DNA from: a candidate division KSB1 bacterium
GTDB lineage: Bacteria; Zhuqueibacterota; Zhuqueibacteria; Thermofontimicrobiales; Thermofontimicrobiaceae
Length of the DNA stretch: 64,000 bases
Direction of reading: 5' to 3'
NCBI GenBank assembly: GCA_034506395.1
Contig: JAPDPQ010000003.1
Span: forward strand, 98,818-162,817
A program made the translations under genes and the position numbers. A model generated the notes under the pieces. The model saw nothing but the letters and a program-made list of their open reading frames with translations, was not told where the DNA came from and made no database searches. Of the stretch, positions 45,247 through 54,512 are shown one piece after another (position 1 is the stretch's first letter; every line of letters begins with the position of its first letter).

Positions 45247-45432
45247 ATGCATCCTCCTCGATAATGGTTAAAGGTTGATGAATTAGGACAAATTAAATTA
45301 TTTTTTTATTGAAAAGCTTTCTCAGTTAAAATGATCGATAGAAACCAACCATGATGTCAGAGTTGCCTATTCAGGTACCTCATGCGAAATTCATGAACTG
45401 GTGTCATGCTGATCCATAATTCATCTCGACTC

Positions 45433-48378
45433 TTATAGCCGATATCGAATTCCAATATCCATGGTAAAACCATAATATTCTATATAGGTCGGATCGGTCA
45501 AAGTGTAGCCACGGAAATGCTGGTCGCGCCGGTTATTGAGATTGATGAAATTGGCGAACAACTGAAGACTGCGAGTCAGATTTTGTTGAATTGTGAGGTC
45601 CCAGCGCGCATAAGCACCAGAGAAGTTATCAAGAATCGGCTCGGTACTGATGAAAGTGACCTTGTCCGTCTGATATAAAAATGAAAGCCGCGTAGAGAAA
45701 CCTTTATAGTCATAACCAATGGTGATATTGGCGATATGGGCGGGCTGGTCGGGCATTCGCGCCGTGCGGGTGCTATCGACTAAAATATTGGAATAGCGCG
45801 GCGGTCGCGTGCCCGGAATGATCGGCCCACGGCGCAAAAAATAGAGCTGCTTCTTCATATCAGAAAAGATGCGCGTGTAGTTCACATTGAGCACCAAGCC
45901 TTTGAAAACCGAGGGCAAATACCAAAAGTGGGTCTGCCAATCCAGCTCGACACCTTTGTAATGAGCGGGATTGGGATTATTCAAGTACGTATCTACCTCA
46001 GGGGAGGCTTTCTCCAGCCATTTTGTCGGAATATTCAAACCGACTGGAACGGGTACGCCTTCTGCCAATTTTAATCTCACCTGAAAGATCAGATCATCGA
46101 TCGATTTGTAGAACCCAGAAACGGTAAACAATCCCACATAGTTCTGATAAACGGAAATGGAAGCATCATAATTGGTAGATTTGGCAGGTTTCAAGAGCGC
46201 ATTGGCTGCACGGATGTAGCTTTGATAGGAGTTGATCGAAGTGATCGGCGCATAATGAATATAATCTGGCCGCGTCAGCGTCTCCGTACGGGCTAAGCGA
46301 ATGCGCAACCATTCCGCTGGCTGAAGCCGAAGATGAACCATGGGCAGCCAAAATTGGTTTTTTCGCACGTTTTCCAGAGAATCCAGATCTGTTGGATCTT
46401 GTTGGATGTTGTTGATTACCACCTCCCGATAGCGCTGACCATGATACTTCGAATAATCCTTCTCCCAACGTACCCCAGGCAATAAGGTGATGCGCTTGCC
46501 GAAATTGAATTCGGCCATAATAAATGCCGCCTGGTAGCGCTCCACCCCATCATAATCTCGGCCACGAGAACCGATGGCATAACGCTTCCATTCATTGGTA
46601 CGGCTGAATACATCCGTTATTTTATTCATGGTGTGAATATCGGCCACGAATCCCAAGGGATATTCGCCATTCAAAAAATCAGATCTCGTGTAATTGCTGA
46701 GCACTCGAGCAATGGGCAACAGCCCATATTTTCGAACCAAAGTGGAGTCTTTGATCCAATCCCATTCCTCTGGATAATTTTTGGCCATTTCTCGAATGAT
46801 GGTTGCAAGCGGTTGGCTGACACCTGTGGCGCTGCCATATTGAAGCCCATTGCGGCCATATTGATTTTCATCATTCGTTCGATCCAGCCAGCGCAATTTG
46901 CCGCCGGTTTTCAGATAGCCGCTTAACCATTTGGTCAGCCGAAATGGAACTTCGATATTCAATTGCACCATAGTCTGATTCTCATCGCGCTTTGTATCAT
47001 AAATGTAGATATCAGACAGGCCGGTCATATTGGAATCGACAGTGGCATGGGCAGGAACATCTTTAGCTCGGGTCTCATTGGTCACATCTTTGAAGGCAGC
47101 GTTCTCTTGAACGAACGTCCAGGTGCGGTCCTCTGGACTTTCCGCTCGAGATGCGGTTCTGGCGACGCTGAAATCATAGCGGATCCAATTAAAATCCTGG
47201 CGGGCGCCCACGGCTCCAGTGAAAATCGACGTAGTACCCCCTCGATCCTCGAGATCGTAATAATGCCGATTATCGTTGACATTCATCCGATTGAACCGAA
47301 ACAGGCCGTTCCATTTGAGCCGATTGTAGAACGAATTCGCCGTTACCTTGCCGAACGGAATCCGATAATCCAATAACAAACTGGCCCCGGTTCGGCCACG
47401 TTTGACATTATCTTCTCGCAACGAGATATCATGGACGGCGATACCGGTTACCCCGGCGACCTGGATCTCTCGATAATTGCCAGAGAACTTATCGGCGCTG
47501 CGATCGTAATCATCCGCGTTGACCGTGGCAATGATCCCGAGCTTGCCATCTAAAAATCGGTTGCTGACACTTCCCATGAAGTTGTAATTGCCATAATAAT
47601 TTTGGAGCCGATTGTAGCCGCCTTGCGCCGTCGCGTTGATCGCCAATTCTTCCCCGGCCTCTTTCAGTTTCAAATCCACTGTTCCACCGATCACATCCGC
47701 ATCCATATCTGGCGTGTTGGCTTTTCTCACCTCGATCCCATCGAGCATCGAGGAAGAGATCAGCGATAGGTCAACGCTGCGGTCATCCCCGCCGGTCGCT
47801 GGGACCGTGACACCGTTGATCGTGACCGTGTTATATTTGGGCGATAAGCCCCGAATTTCAATTTTGGTCGCCTCGCCTCCAGAGCGTTGAATCGAAACTC
47901 CCGGCAGACGACCGATCGACTCGGCAGCGTTGACATCGGGAAGTTCCTGAATTCGGGCCTTCGACACAATGTTAGCGATAGTATTGGAGGCCAATTGTTG
48001 GTTGATCGCAGTGTATTGCCCCGAAGCCTGAGCCGTCACAACGACCGTCTCGCCGCGCAATACTTGGCCGTATACCAAACTGATATCTTTCACGACGGTC
48101 TCGCCAGCTTTCACCATCACGGGTAGTTCCTGGGTCTCATAACCAATGTAGGACACTCGCAACGTATATTCTCCAGGCGGGACGTTGGCGATCGTATAAT
48201 AGCCCTTCAGATCGCTTGCCGCGCCGACGTTCGTCCCCTTGATCCAAACATTGGTTCCCGGTAGCGGATCGCCAGTCGCTGAGTCCACCACCCTCCCTTT
48301 GATCACCCCGTGAGCAGCATAGAGTTTGCCCGTTAGCAAAATGGCCAAAATCACCATGCAAATGATAGGCTTGTTCAT
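45433..48378 (-). CDS. TonB-dependent outer-membrane receptor
   Basis: About 981 residues. A signal peptide (ICMVILAILLTGKLYA) is followed by a carboxypeptidase-regulatory-like domain (about 24-105; GVIKGRVVDSATGDPLPGT). The plug domain comes next (about 125-240; INAAE-type DVNAAESIGRLPGVSIQ, EIRGLSPKYNTVTINGV), then a 22-strand barrel ending YGFTMDIGIRYRL, with a terminal hydrophobic residue. The architecture resembles the CarboxypepD_reg plus TonB receptors of the Xanthomonas/Caulobacter type more than a full SusC, and no SusD partner is present. It would import oligosaccharides across the outer membrane. ATG 48378 with a GGGAGG site is chosen. It lies 72 bases after the LacI gene in the same direction. 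Confidence 0.9.
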   Translation of the reverse strand: MNKPIICMVILAILLTGKLYAAHGVIKGRVVDSATGDPLPGTNVWIKGTNVGAASDLKGYYTIANVPPGEYTLRVSYIGYETQELPVMVKAGETVVKDISLVYGQVLRGETVVVTAQASGQYTAINQQLASNTIANIVSKARIQELPDVNAAESIGRLPGVSIQRSGGEATKIEIRGLSPKYNTVTINGVTVPATGGDDRSVDLSLISSSMLDGIEVRKANTPDMDADVIGGTVDLKLKEAGEELAINATAQGGYNRLQNYYGNYNFMGSVSNRFLDGKLGIIATVNADDYDRSADKFSGNYREIQVAGVTGIAVHDISLREDNVKRGRTGASLLLDYRIPFGKVTANSFYNRLKWNGLFRFNRMNVNDNRHYYDLEDRGGTTSIFTGAVGARQDFNWIRYDFSVARTASRAESPEDRTWTFVQENAAFKDVTNETRAKDVPAHATVDSNMTGLSDIYIYDTKRDENQTMVQLNIEVPFRLTKWLSGYLKTGGKLRWLDRTNDENQYGRNGLQYGSATGVSQPLATIIREMAKNYPEEWDWIKDSTLVRKYGLLPIARVLSNYTRSDFLNGEYPLGFVADIHTMNKITDVFSRTNEWKRYAIGSRGRDYDGVERYQAAFIMAEFNFGKRITLLPGVRWEKDYSKYHGQRYREVVINNIQQDPTDLDSLENVRKNQFWLPMVHLRLQPAEWLRIRLARTETLTRPDYIHYAPITSINSYQSYIRAANALLKPAKSTNYDASISVYQNYVGLFTVSGFYKSIDDLIFQVRLKLAEGVPVPVGLNIPTKWLEKASPEVDTYLNNPNPAHYKGVELDWQTHFWYLPSVFKGLVLNVNYTRIFSDMKKQLYFLRRGPIIPGTRPPRYSNILVDSTRTARMPDQPAHIANITIGYDYKGFSTRLSFLYQTDKVTFISTEPILDNFSGAYARWDLTIQQNLTRSLQLFANFINLNNRRDQHFRGYTLTDPTYIEYYGFTMDIGIRYRL

Positions 48379-48450
48379 CTCAGTTTTCCTCCCTGAAAAT
48401 TTTCTCATGGGCTCGCCAATGATACTCTCCGACTTTTTCGGATCGCTCGA

Positions 48451-49455
48451 TCAAACAGCCAATTTTTTCACCGAATCCCGTTCGATCAATTTGGTCGGCA
48501 ATATCGTCTTGATCGGCGTTTTAATCTCCCCTCGGATTAGATCCAATAGCGTCCTGACGCCAATTGAACCAAGCTCCTCTTTATATACTCGGATCGTAGT
48601 CAACGACGGCATGGCATATTTTGCCAGATCAATATCATCAAATCCGATCACGCTGATATCCTCGGGGATCTTCAATTTGAATTCCTGGATCGCTTTGTAT
48701 CCGTGAATGGCATTAATGTCATTTGCTGCAAAAATTGCAGTCGGTCGATCGTTCAATATCAACAGCCGCTTCACATGTTCATATCCTCGTTCCAGACCAC
48801 CGGTTTGAATCAATGCAGGATCGATTTCCAATCCACTATCCTGAAGCGCGCGCTTATAGCCTTCGAGCCGTTGCCGAAAACTCATGCGCTCCAGATCTCC
48901 CGAAATAAATCCGATCCGGCGATGACCCCGCTCGATGAGATATTTGGTGGCAATATAGGCCCCTTGTTCATTATCAATTAAAATTTGACAGCAATCATCC
49001 ACGCTGAACTTCGGATCGACCATAACGACAGGGATATCATTGCGCAAGATATTGTTCACGAATTGATCTTTGAAAATTCCAACCAATATCAGCCCATCCA
49101 CCTGTTGCTGCCGAACCATTTTGGGCAGCCCATTTTGCTCAGCTTCTGGGATCAATTGCAAAATCAGGTTGAACTTTTTAAGCGCCAGTTCCGCTTCAAT
49201 CCCCTCCAATACCCTTGAATAAAATGGGTTGCCAGACAGCGGCTGGTGCTCACGACAAAATATCACCCCGATATTCTCAGTCACCTGCTTCTTTAAACCT
49301 TTGCCAAATGCATTAGGCACGAAATTATACTTTTTCGCCAGTTCGATAATTTTGCTTTTCGTTTCTGGGCTGACATCGGGGCGATCGTTCAGCGCTTTCG
49401 AGACGGTTGATTGCGAAACTTGAGCAAGTTTTGCAAATTCCTTGATGGTCATCAT
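48451..49455 (-). CDS. LacI-family transcriptional regulator
   Basis: 334 residues. The N-terminal helix-turn-helix MTIKEFAKLAQVSQSTVSKA, with the hinge helix VPNAFGKGLKK (about residues 46-56), is followed by the periplasmic-binding-protein-like effector domain: IGVIFCREHQ, VDGLILVGIF, RGHRRIGFISGD, AIFAANDINAIHGY and ISVIGFDDIDLAKYAMPSLTTI. It should bind a sugar ligand and control the locus. Its start overlaps the stop of the upstream hydrolase gene (ATGATG over TGA), so it is cotranscribed with it. The palindrome at 51655-51666 in that operon's promoter region is a probable binding site, giving autoregulation. Confidence 0.95.
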   Translation of the reverse strand: MMTIKEFAKLAQVSQSTVSKALNDRPDVSPETKSKIIELAKKYNFVPNAFGKGLKKQVTENIGVIFCREHQPLSGNPFYSRVLEGIEAELALKKFNLILQLIPEAEQNGLPKMVRQQQVDGLILVGIFKDQFVNNILRNDIPVVMVDPKFSVDDCCQILIDNEQGAYIATKYLIERGHRRIGFISGDLERMSFRQRLEGYKRALQDSGLEIDPALIQTGGLERGYEHVKRLLILNDRPTAIFAANDINAIHGYKAIQEFKLKIPEDISVIGFDDIDLAKYAMPSLTTIRVYKEELGSIGVRTLLDLIRGEIKTPIKTILPTKLIERDSVKKLAV

Positions 49456-51632
49456 TTTGAATGTTCCACGTAAATTTTTCCTGCGATGTCGTTCTTGAAT
49501 GAAGGAATATTTAGCTTCAGAACATTTGAGTGGTCAGCGTCAATTCGCTGCTCTGCCAAAATTTTGCCCCTATAAGGATCCCACCATTCAACCCGATAGC
49601 CGCTCGAAGTGAGCATAGGATGGGTCAAAATCATGCTCGTTTCTGGCACGCGATCCAATATCTTCTCTTTCGAAAATTGCCATTGATACCGTTCATGCCG
49701 CAGCCAGAGATAAAAAGTTGAGTCCTGTTGAACTCCAACAACTTTAATTCTTTCACCTGCTTTCAATCCAGTATTTTCAAATAGGAAATGCTTGATCTTG
49801 ATCCAATCCCGACCATCGTTGTCGACCCGAATAGTATGCAGCCCGGCTGGAACCTCGATCCCATACGGCTTATCGTACACGCCCTGGAACATATTGATTT
49901 CAGGCTTCCACTCGCTGCGCTCCCATTGGCCTTCACCTGGGCCCAATGGTAGCGGCTGTTCCAAGGCCAATTTGCCATCGAGATAGATTTTCAGCAGCCC
50001 AAAATCGGATACCTCATCCACATGGACCGTGAATTTCCCATTGGCTTTGTAGGTAATTTTGAAATCGATAGGCTGCTTCATGTCTGGTTTTGAACTGCCA
50101 AATAGATAGGCTGGAATTTGATCGCGGTCAGAAATGCCACCATCTTCTCGAATTTCAAAATGTGAGGATTGAATTTTCTGCCAGCCCTTTGCAGGAAAAA
50201 CCAGCAGACTATCATTGGCAGGAGCTGCTTTGGGAATGACGATGTCGGCAAGCTCCAATCGCTCGATCGGCGCAGCCCCAGTAGCCACATTCAGAGCGAA
50301 ACGAGTAATGGCCTGAAAATGGAAATATAGATCATCGGCATCAATCAATTCATCCCACCACCAGCTCAGAGGTGAAATTGGAGTCCGGGCAAACAATCCG
50401 GCCCATAATCCGTTATGTAAAGCCACATTATCGGGATCGTTCTCACGGGTCGCCTGGGCACCGCGATAATCGCTGCCGAACTCACCCACCACATGGGGCT
50501 TACCGTAGGTTTGACGATACCGGTCGATAATGGCAGGGATGAGCTCCGCGAAATTCGGGCGATTGTAGAGATGCGTCTGGGTGAAATCGATTTCGGGAAT
50601 TTCCCAGATGCCGTCATATTCGCCATGCGCAAAACTGGTGGTGATCAAATGGTCATACGGATCGATCTGACGTAAATAAGCAGCCATTTCCTTGTGCCAG
50701 GCCACGACATCTTCAGGTCGGCCAGCCGTAAGATCCACCTCGTTCCAGAACTCCCAAGCAAGGATTTGCGGACTAAACGCATATCGAGCAACGATGTAAC
50801 GCAATCGATTCTTGTAATATCGCTTGGCAATCGGATGATTAAAAAAATCTGCTTCATTCGCACATGGTCCGCCATTTTTTTGATTATAGGGATTCTCGTC
50901 CCATTTCTTCTCTTTGAAATATCCCTCCTCCCGCTGCACTACGCCATGATAATCGAAACAGAGCATGATGTAAATGTGATATCGCTCCGCCAATGTCAAA
51001 ACCGAATCCAATCGCACTGCATTTGGCAGATGATATCGGCCCAATCCAGGATCTGACCATTCCAGATACAAGTTCCATGGGCACATCCAGATGCGGACGA
51101 AATTGCAGCCGATGGCATTCAGCTTCTTGAAATAGTATTCGTAATCATCCGCCCAACAGAGGTTCTCCCCAAAACCTCGGAATAAGCGACCCGAATCGAA
51201 TTGAAAAGTGTAATCGGAATTGGGATTTGTTCTGATGAAGCCATTGCGGCCAGAAGCGATCGATTTAAACGAAAACGATTTAGTGGATTTCGCGTGATAA
51301 TTCGCCTGCAATTTCAGTTGGTATGAATATCGCCCCAACTCACTTGGCGTGAACCGGATGCGCCAGATTGCCAGCCCATTATCGTACCCATCAAAGAATC
51401 CCGGCTGGACGATCTTCTTTCCTGAGGGGCTCTTCAAAATTAAATTAACTTGAAACTCATTGACGTCAAAGGGATTAGCAAGCTGCGCTTTGATTTTCAC
51501 ACTGCTGAATTGCGGTTGGTATTGATGGACTGTTGGTGGGAACGGGATAAAATCAATAAACTGGGGTTGAGCAAGTAAACAGGAAAGGCTAATGCCACAT
51601 AGCCAAAAGAAGATAAGAATAACGCTTTTCAT
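49452..51632 (-). CDS. Secreted GH5-like glycoside hydrolase with DUF5060 domain
   Basis: About 726 residues. A signal peptide (ILIFFWLCGISLSCLLAQ) is followed by a DUF5060-like sandwich (about 23-125) and a (beta/alpha)8 barrel (about 130-480) with NFVRIWMCPWNLYLEW. The acid/base sits near E298 in LAWEFWNEVDL and the nucleophile near E384 in GKPHVVGEFGSDY. A C-terminal beta-rich part with a CBM-like segment (KFTVHVDEVSDFGLLKIYLDG) and a small domain finish it. It resembles mannanase/glucanase-type GH-A enzymes, but the family number is not certain. A consensus promoter and LacI-type operator lie directly upstream. Start 51632 is chosen since a longer frame would run through that promoter. 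Confidence 0.85.
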   Translation of the reverse strand: MKSVILIFFWLCGISLSCLLAQPQFIDFIPFPPTVHQYQPQFSSVKIKAQLANPFDVNEFQVNLILKSPSGKKIVQPGFFDGYDNGLAIWRIRFTPSELGRYSYQLKLQANYHAKSTKSFSFKSIASGRNGFIRTNPNSDYTFQFDSGRLFRGFGENLCWADDYEYYFKKLNAIGCNFVRIWMCPWNLYLEWSDPGLGRYHLPNAVRLDSVLTLAERYHIYIMLCFDYHGVVQREEGYFKEKKWDENPYNQKNGGPCANEADFFNHPIAKRYYKNRLRYIVARYAFSPQILAWEFWNEVDLTAGRPEDVVAWHKEMAAYLRQIDPYDHLITTSFAHGEYDGIWEIPEIDFTQTHLYNRPNFAELIPAIIDRYRQTYGKPHVVGEFGSDYRGAQATRENDPDNVALHNGLWAGLFARTPISPLSWWWDELIDADDLYFHFQAITRFALNVATGAAPIERLELADIVIPKAAPANDSLLVFPAKGWQKIQSSHFEIREDGGISDRDQIPAYLFGSSKPDMKQPIDFKITYKANGKFTVHVDEVSDFGLLKIYLDGKLALEQPLPLGPGEGQWERSEWKPEINMFQGVYDKPYGIEVPAGLHTIRVDNDGRDWIKIKHFLFENTGLKAGERIKVVGVQQDSTFYLWLRHERYQWQFSKEKILDRVPETSMILTHPMLTSSGYRVEWWDPYRGKILAEQRIDADHSNVLKLNIPSFKNDIAGKIYVEHSK

Positions 51633-51654
51633 TTTTCTGATCTCTTGAATTTCA

Positions 51655-51666
51655 GAAAACGTTTTC
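51655..51666. promoter_or_regulatory. LacI-type operator
   Basis: GAAAACGTTTTC is a perfect 12-base palindrome with the central CG typical of LacI-family operators. It begins about six bases downstream of the expected transcription start of the adjacent promoter and 23 bases upstream of the ATG at 51632. Repressor bound here would block transcription of the hydrolase, LacI and TonB-receptor genes. Confidence 0.75.
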
Positions 51667-51678
51667 GTTATTTGGCCC

Positions 51679-51707
51679 AATATAATGTTTTTCACCCAGA
51701 ATGTCAA
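51679..51707 (-). promoter_or_regulatory. Sigma70-type promoter of the hydrolase-LacI-TonB receptor operon
   Basis: On the - strand TTGACA (51702-51707, perfect -35) and TATATT (51679-51684, five of six) are separated by exactly 17 bases. Transcription would start near 51672, immediately ahead of the LacI-type operator. Confidence 0.8.
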
Positions 51708-51856
51708 GCACTTTTTTTAAAAATTATAAAAAATTTCAATCGTCATCAAAGTATGGGGCAATCAATGGGCAAAAGAGCCAATCCGTTCTCAGCGAAAGGG
51801 CCAATTCTGTTACATCAAATCCTTTTATGGAAGCTGAAGAATTTTTTTTGCGGAGC

Positions 51857-54454
51857 TCAATAGCTATCGCAAAGCGTCATAATCTTTAATTTGCGTCCAA
51901 AGTCGGCTGTTTTTTGCCCACAATAAAAAAAGACCGTGGCTTTCTGTTTCGGCAAAAGGTCGAAATAATTATCTGAAAAAAGCCCATCGATCTCATCAAT
52001 AGAAAGATAAATGCTTTTCGCGAGTGCATCAGTTGAAAGGTCAATCCGATATCCATCGGATGTCTCAGAAACATCGATGGAGATACTGGCCTTGGGCAAT
52101 TCCAATTCCTTTGGTGGAAGAAAGTAAAGGAGGTTTTCAGCTATTAGGCGATCCTCCGTATGGACATGAGCGCGCAGCACGATCCTTCGGCGATCCATGC
52201 CTTTCAGTAGCTCATCGAGGTTCGCCTCAAAGCATATCTGGGCTGAGTTATATTGCACGATCATTGGCTGGGACGTTTCCCAGAGCTTTTCGCCATCGAA
52301 GCGAATGATTTCCATTCGCAAATTTGCTTGGAGGGGCTGAAGCCGATCGCTCACAACTTTAACCTGGAGTTTTCCATTCTCAGTAGTTGGGACGACAAGG
52401 ATCTCCTGATACGCCTTTCTGGCAAAATAGTGCAACGCCTTCCAGCGACCGAAATAATCAATGCTGGACCACGACGCCACCGGCCAGCAATCATTCAGTT
52501 GCCAATAGAGCGAGCCCATGCAAAATGGCGCCTTGCTGCGGTGGGCTTCGATGGCTGACTTGATGGCCTCGGCCTGCAGTACCTGACTGACATAAAGCAG
52601 CGATTGGAAATCTTTGGGATTGCGATAATACAGATCCATATACTCCTTGATCCGCTGATTGCCGATGCCGCTGCGCTGATGCGCCATCATCACTTCGGAA
52701 CTGAGATCCCAATCTGCTGGTTGAGCGTAGCTTTGGATGGTTTTGAATTCTGGGAAGGATTGAAACCCATATTCGCTCATGAACCGACCGATTCTGATTT
52801 TGAAATTTTCGAATGGTTCTCGACCATGCCAGACCCCCCAGTAATGGACATCGCCCGAGGTGCTCTCATAGGATGCCCGCTGGTTCCAATCAGCAAGCGG
52901 GGAAGACGGCCAATAAAACGTCTTCGGATCATATTCTGCCACTACTTGCGGCAAGAGACGATGAAAGATCGTTTCATAGTCATTCCAGAGCTTTCTTCTC
53001 AGCGGCTCAGAAAAGCGCTCCTTCCAGCCCCAGCCGCCTGGGGTGTCGTGGGACCAGGCCACATCGATTTCATTGTTGCCACACCACAGTGCCAAACAGG
53101 GGTGGTTCCGCAGCCGTTTGACATTGTCGATTGCCTCGGCTTTCACGCTCTCCAAAAATTCCTCATCGCCAGGATATATGGCGCACGCAAACATGAAATC
53201 CTGCCATACCATAATACCATATTGATCACAGAGATCATAAAAAATATCATTTTCATAGATACCGCCGCCCCATACGCGAAGCATATTCATATTGGCTTGG
53301 GCAGCAGCTTTGACCACCTGCTCGTAACGTTCGCGCGTGACTCGCGGCAAAAAGTTATCATTGGGGATATAATTGGCACCTTTGGCGAATACTGGTACTC
53401 CGTTCAGTTCAAAATAGAAGCTCTTTCCCCACTGATCCGGTTGCTGAATCAGCTTAAGTGTACGCACCCCAAAGCGCACCACTTGCGCATCGAGTACCGA
53501 GTGACCTCTGCGGAGTTGCGCTTCCAAATAATACAAATGCGGTTCGCCCAGGCCATTGCACCACCACAGCTTTGGGTGATCAATCCGAAAATCTAACGAT
53601 AAGCGATTCATACCTTGATTCAGTTTGACCAAACGCTGGACGCAAATCTGAGGATGATCTTTCAGTTGTATCGATAGCAACATCTCTTGATCGGAGGTAG
53701 ATTCAATCTCAAATACTGCAGAGATCTCAGCCAGTTCGCTCGTAACACCTTTCTGGACGATCTGGATGTTATCGATCTGAGCCTTGTTCCATCCCAGTAA
53801 ATGAATCGGACGCCAGATGCCGGAGGTGACAAATCGAGGCCCCCAATCCCAGCCATAGTGATAACCTGCCTTTCGGGCAAATACGCTGATCTTTTTATCC
53901 CCTAACCCACCATTTTCTGATTGATCATTAACCGCTGGAAGTTGATAGCCCAGCGCTGCCAACTTCGGCAGATCGACTTTGACCGGTGAATGGAAATAGA
54001 GTTTCAATTCGTTTCCAGCTCGCTTGAGGAGCGACTTGCAATCGACACGCCATTGCCGAAACATGTTATCCGCGATATGAATTTTTGAACCATTCAAATA
54101 CACGTCGACATACGTGTCCAACCCATCAAAGATTAGCTGGATGTTTTCTTGTTGCAGCATCTCCTTCTCGAGGTCGAAAATAGTTCGATATTCCCAATCA
54201 ACTTTATCGATCCATTGCTGGTCGCGCTCATTGGTTCGATAAAATGGATCGCCGATCCTTCCATTCAGCAAAAGATCGGTATGAATCGTCCCAGGGACTT
54301 GGGCTGGAAGCCACTCTTCCCAGCCAACCTGACGAAAGTGCCAATTGTCATTGAGTTCAATTTTCATGTGAGAGCGATTACTGCAGAAGCATTCACTGAA
54401 GCTCGCCACCTTAACAGCAGTTATCAGCAAAATAAAAGCGATCGTTTTTTTCAT
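51857..54454 (-). CDS. GH2 beta-mannosidase
   Basis: About 865 residues. A signal peptide (MKKTIAFILLITAVKVASFS) is followed by the GH2 sugar-binding domain (WHFRQVGWEEWLPAQVPGTI), the immunoglobulin-like domain and the TIM barrel. Barrel blocks are GANYIPNDNFLPR, MLRVWGGGIYENDIFYDLCD, CLALWCGNNEID (acid/base near E462) and GRFMSEYGFQSFPE (nucleophile near E561). Motif order and length match family 2 beta-mannosidases closely. It would release mannose from the non-reducing end of oligosaccharides in the periplasm. ATG 54454 has a GGAG site six bases upstream. Confidence 0.95.
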   Translation of the reverse strand: MKKTIAFILLITAVKVASFSECFCSNRSHMKIELNDNWHFRQVGWEEWLPAQVPGTIHTDLLLNGRIGDPFYRTNERDQQWIDKVDWEYRTIFDLEKEMLQQENIQLIFDGLDTYVDVYLNGSKIHIADNMFRQWRVDCKSLLKRAGNELKLYFHSPVKVDLPKLAALGYQLPAVNDQSENGGLGDKKISVFARKAGYHYGWDWGPRFVTSGIWRPIHLLGWNKAQIDNIQIVQKGVTSELAEISAVFEIESTSDQEMLLSIQLKDHPQICVQRLVKLNQGMNRLSLDFRIDHPKLWWCNGLGEPHLYYLEAQLRRGHSVLDAQVVRFGVRTLKLIQQPDQWGKSFYFELNGVPVFAKGANYIPNDNFLPRVTRERYEQVVKAAAQANMNMLRVWGGGIYENDIFYDLCDQYGIMVWQDFMFACAIYPGDEEFLESVKAEAIDNVKRLRNHPCLALWCGNNEIDVAWSHDTPGGWGWKERFSEPLRRKLWNDYETIFHRLLPQVVAEYDPKTFYWPSSPLADWNQRASYESTSGDVHYWGVWHGREPFENFKIRIGRFMSEYGFQSFPEFKTIQSYAQPADWDLSSEVMMAHQRSGIGNQRIKEYMDLYYRNPKDFQSLLYVSQVLQAEAIKSAIEAHRSKAPFCMGSLYWQLNDCWPVASWSSIDYFGRWKALHYFARKAYQEILVVPTTENGKLQVKVVSDRLQPLQANLRMEIIRFDGEKLWETSQPMIVQYNSAQICFEANLDELLKGMDRRRIVLRAHVHTEDRLIAENLLYFLPPKELELPKASISIDVSETSDGYRIDLSTDALAKSIYLSIDEIDGLFSDNYFDLLPKQKATVFFYCGQKTADFGRKLKIMTLCDSY

Positions 54455-54484
54455 ATGAGGCTCCATAACGAGACCAAAAATGGA

Positions 54485-54503
54485 GCTCATCTTGAAGATG
54501 AGC
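54485..54503 (-). other. Hairpin between aldo/keto reductase and beta-mannosidase genes
   Basis: GCTCATCTT and AAGATGAGC are perfect inverted arms around one base. On the - strand a run of five T follows after four bases, so it resembles a weak intrinsic terminator or attenuator 31 bases before the beta-mannosidase ATG. Confidence 0.5.
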
Positions 54504-54512
54504 GAAATTCAG

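Noticed and set aside
45311..45322. GAAAAGCTTTCT as a possible LacI operator
   Set aside because: The centre is GC rather than CG and the arms are imperfect, unlike the site at 51655.
45433..48378. Classical SusC with SusD
   Set aside because: No SusD-like gene lies next to the receptor; the neighbours are LacI and a beta-helix protein.
52604..53596. 330-codon + strand frame
   Set aside because: It lies antisense within the beta-mannosidase gene, whose motifs are complete on the other strand.
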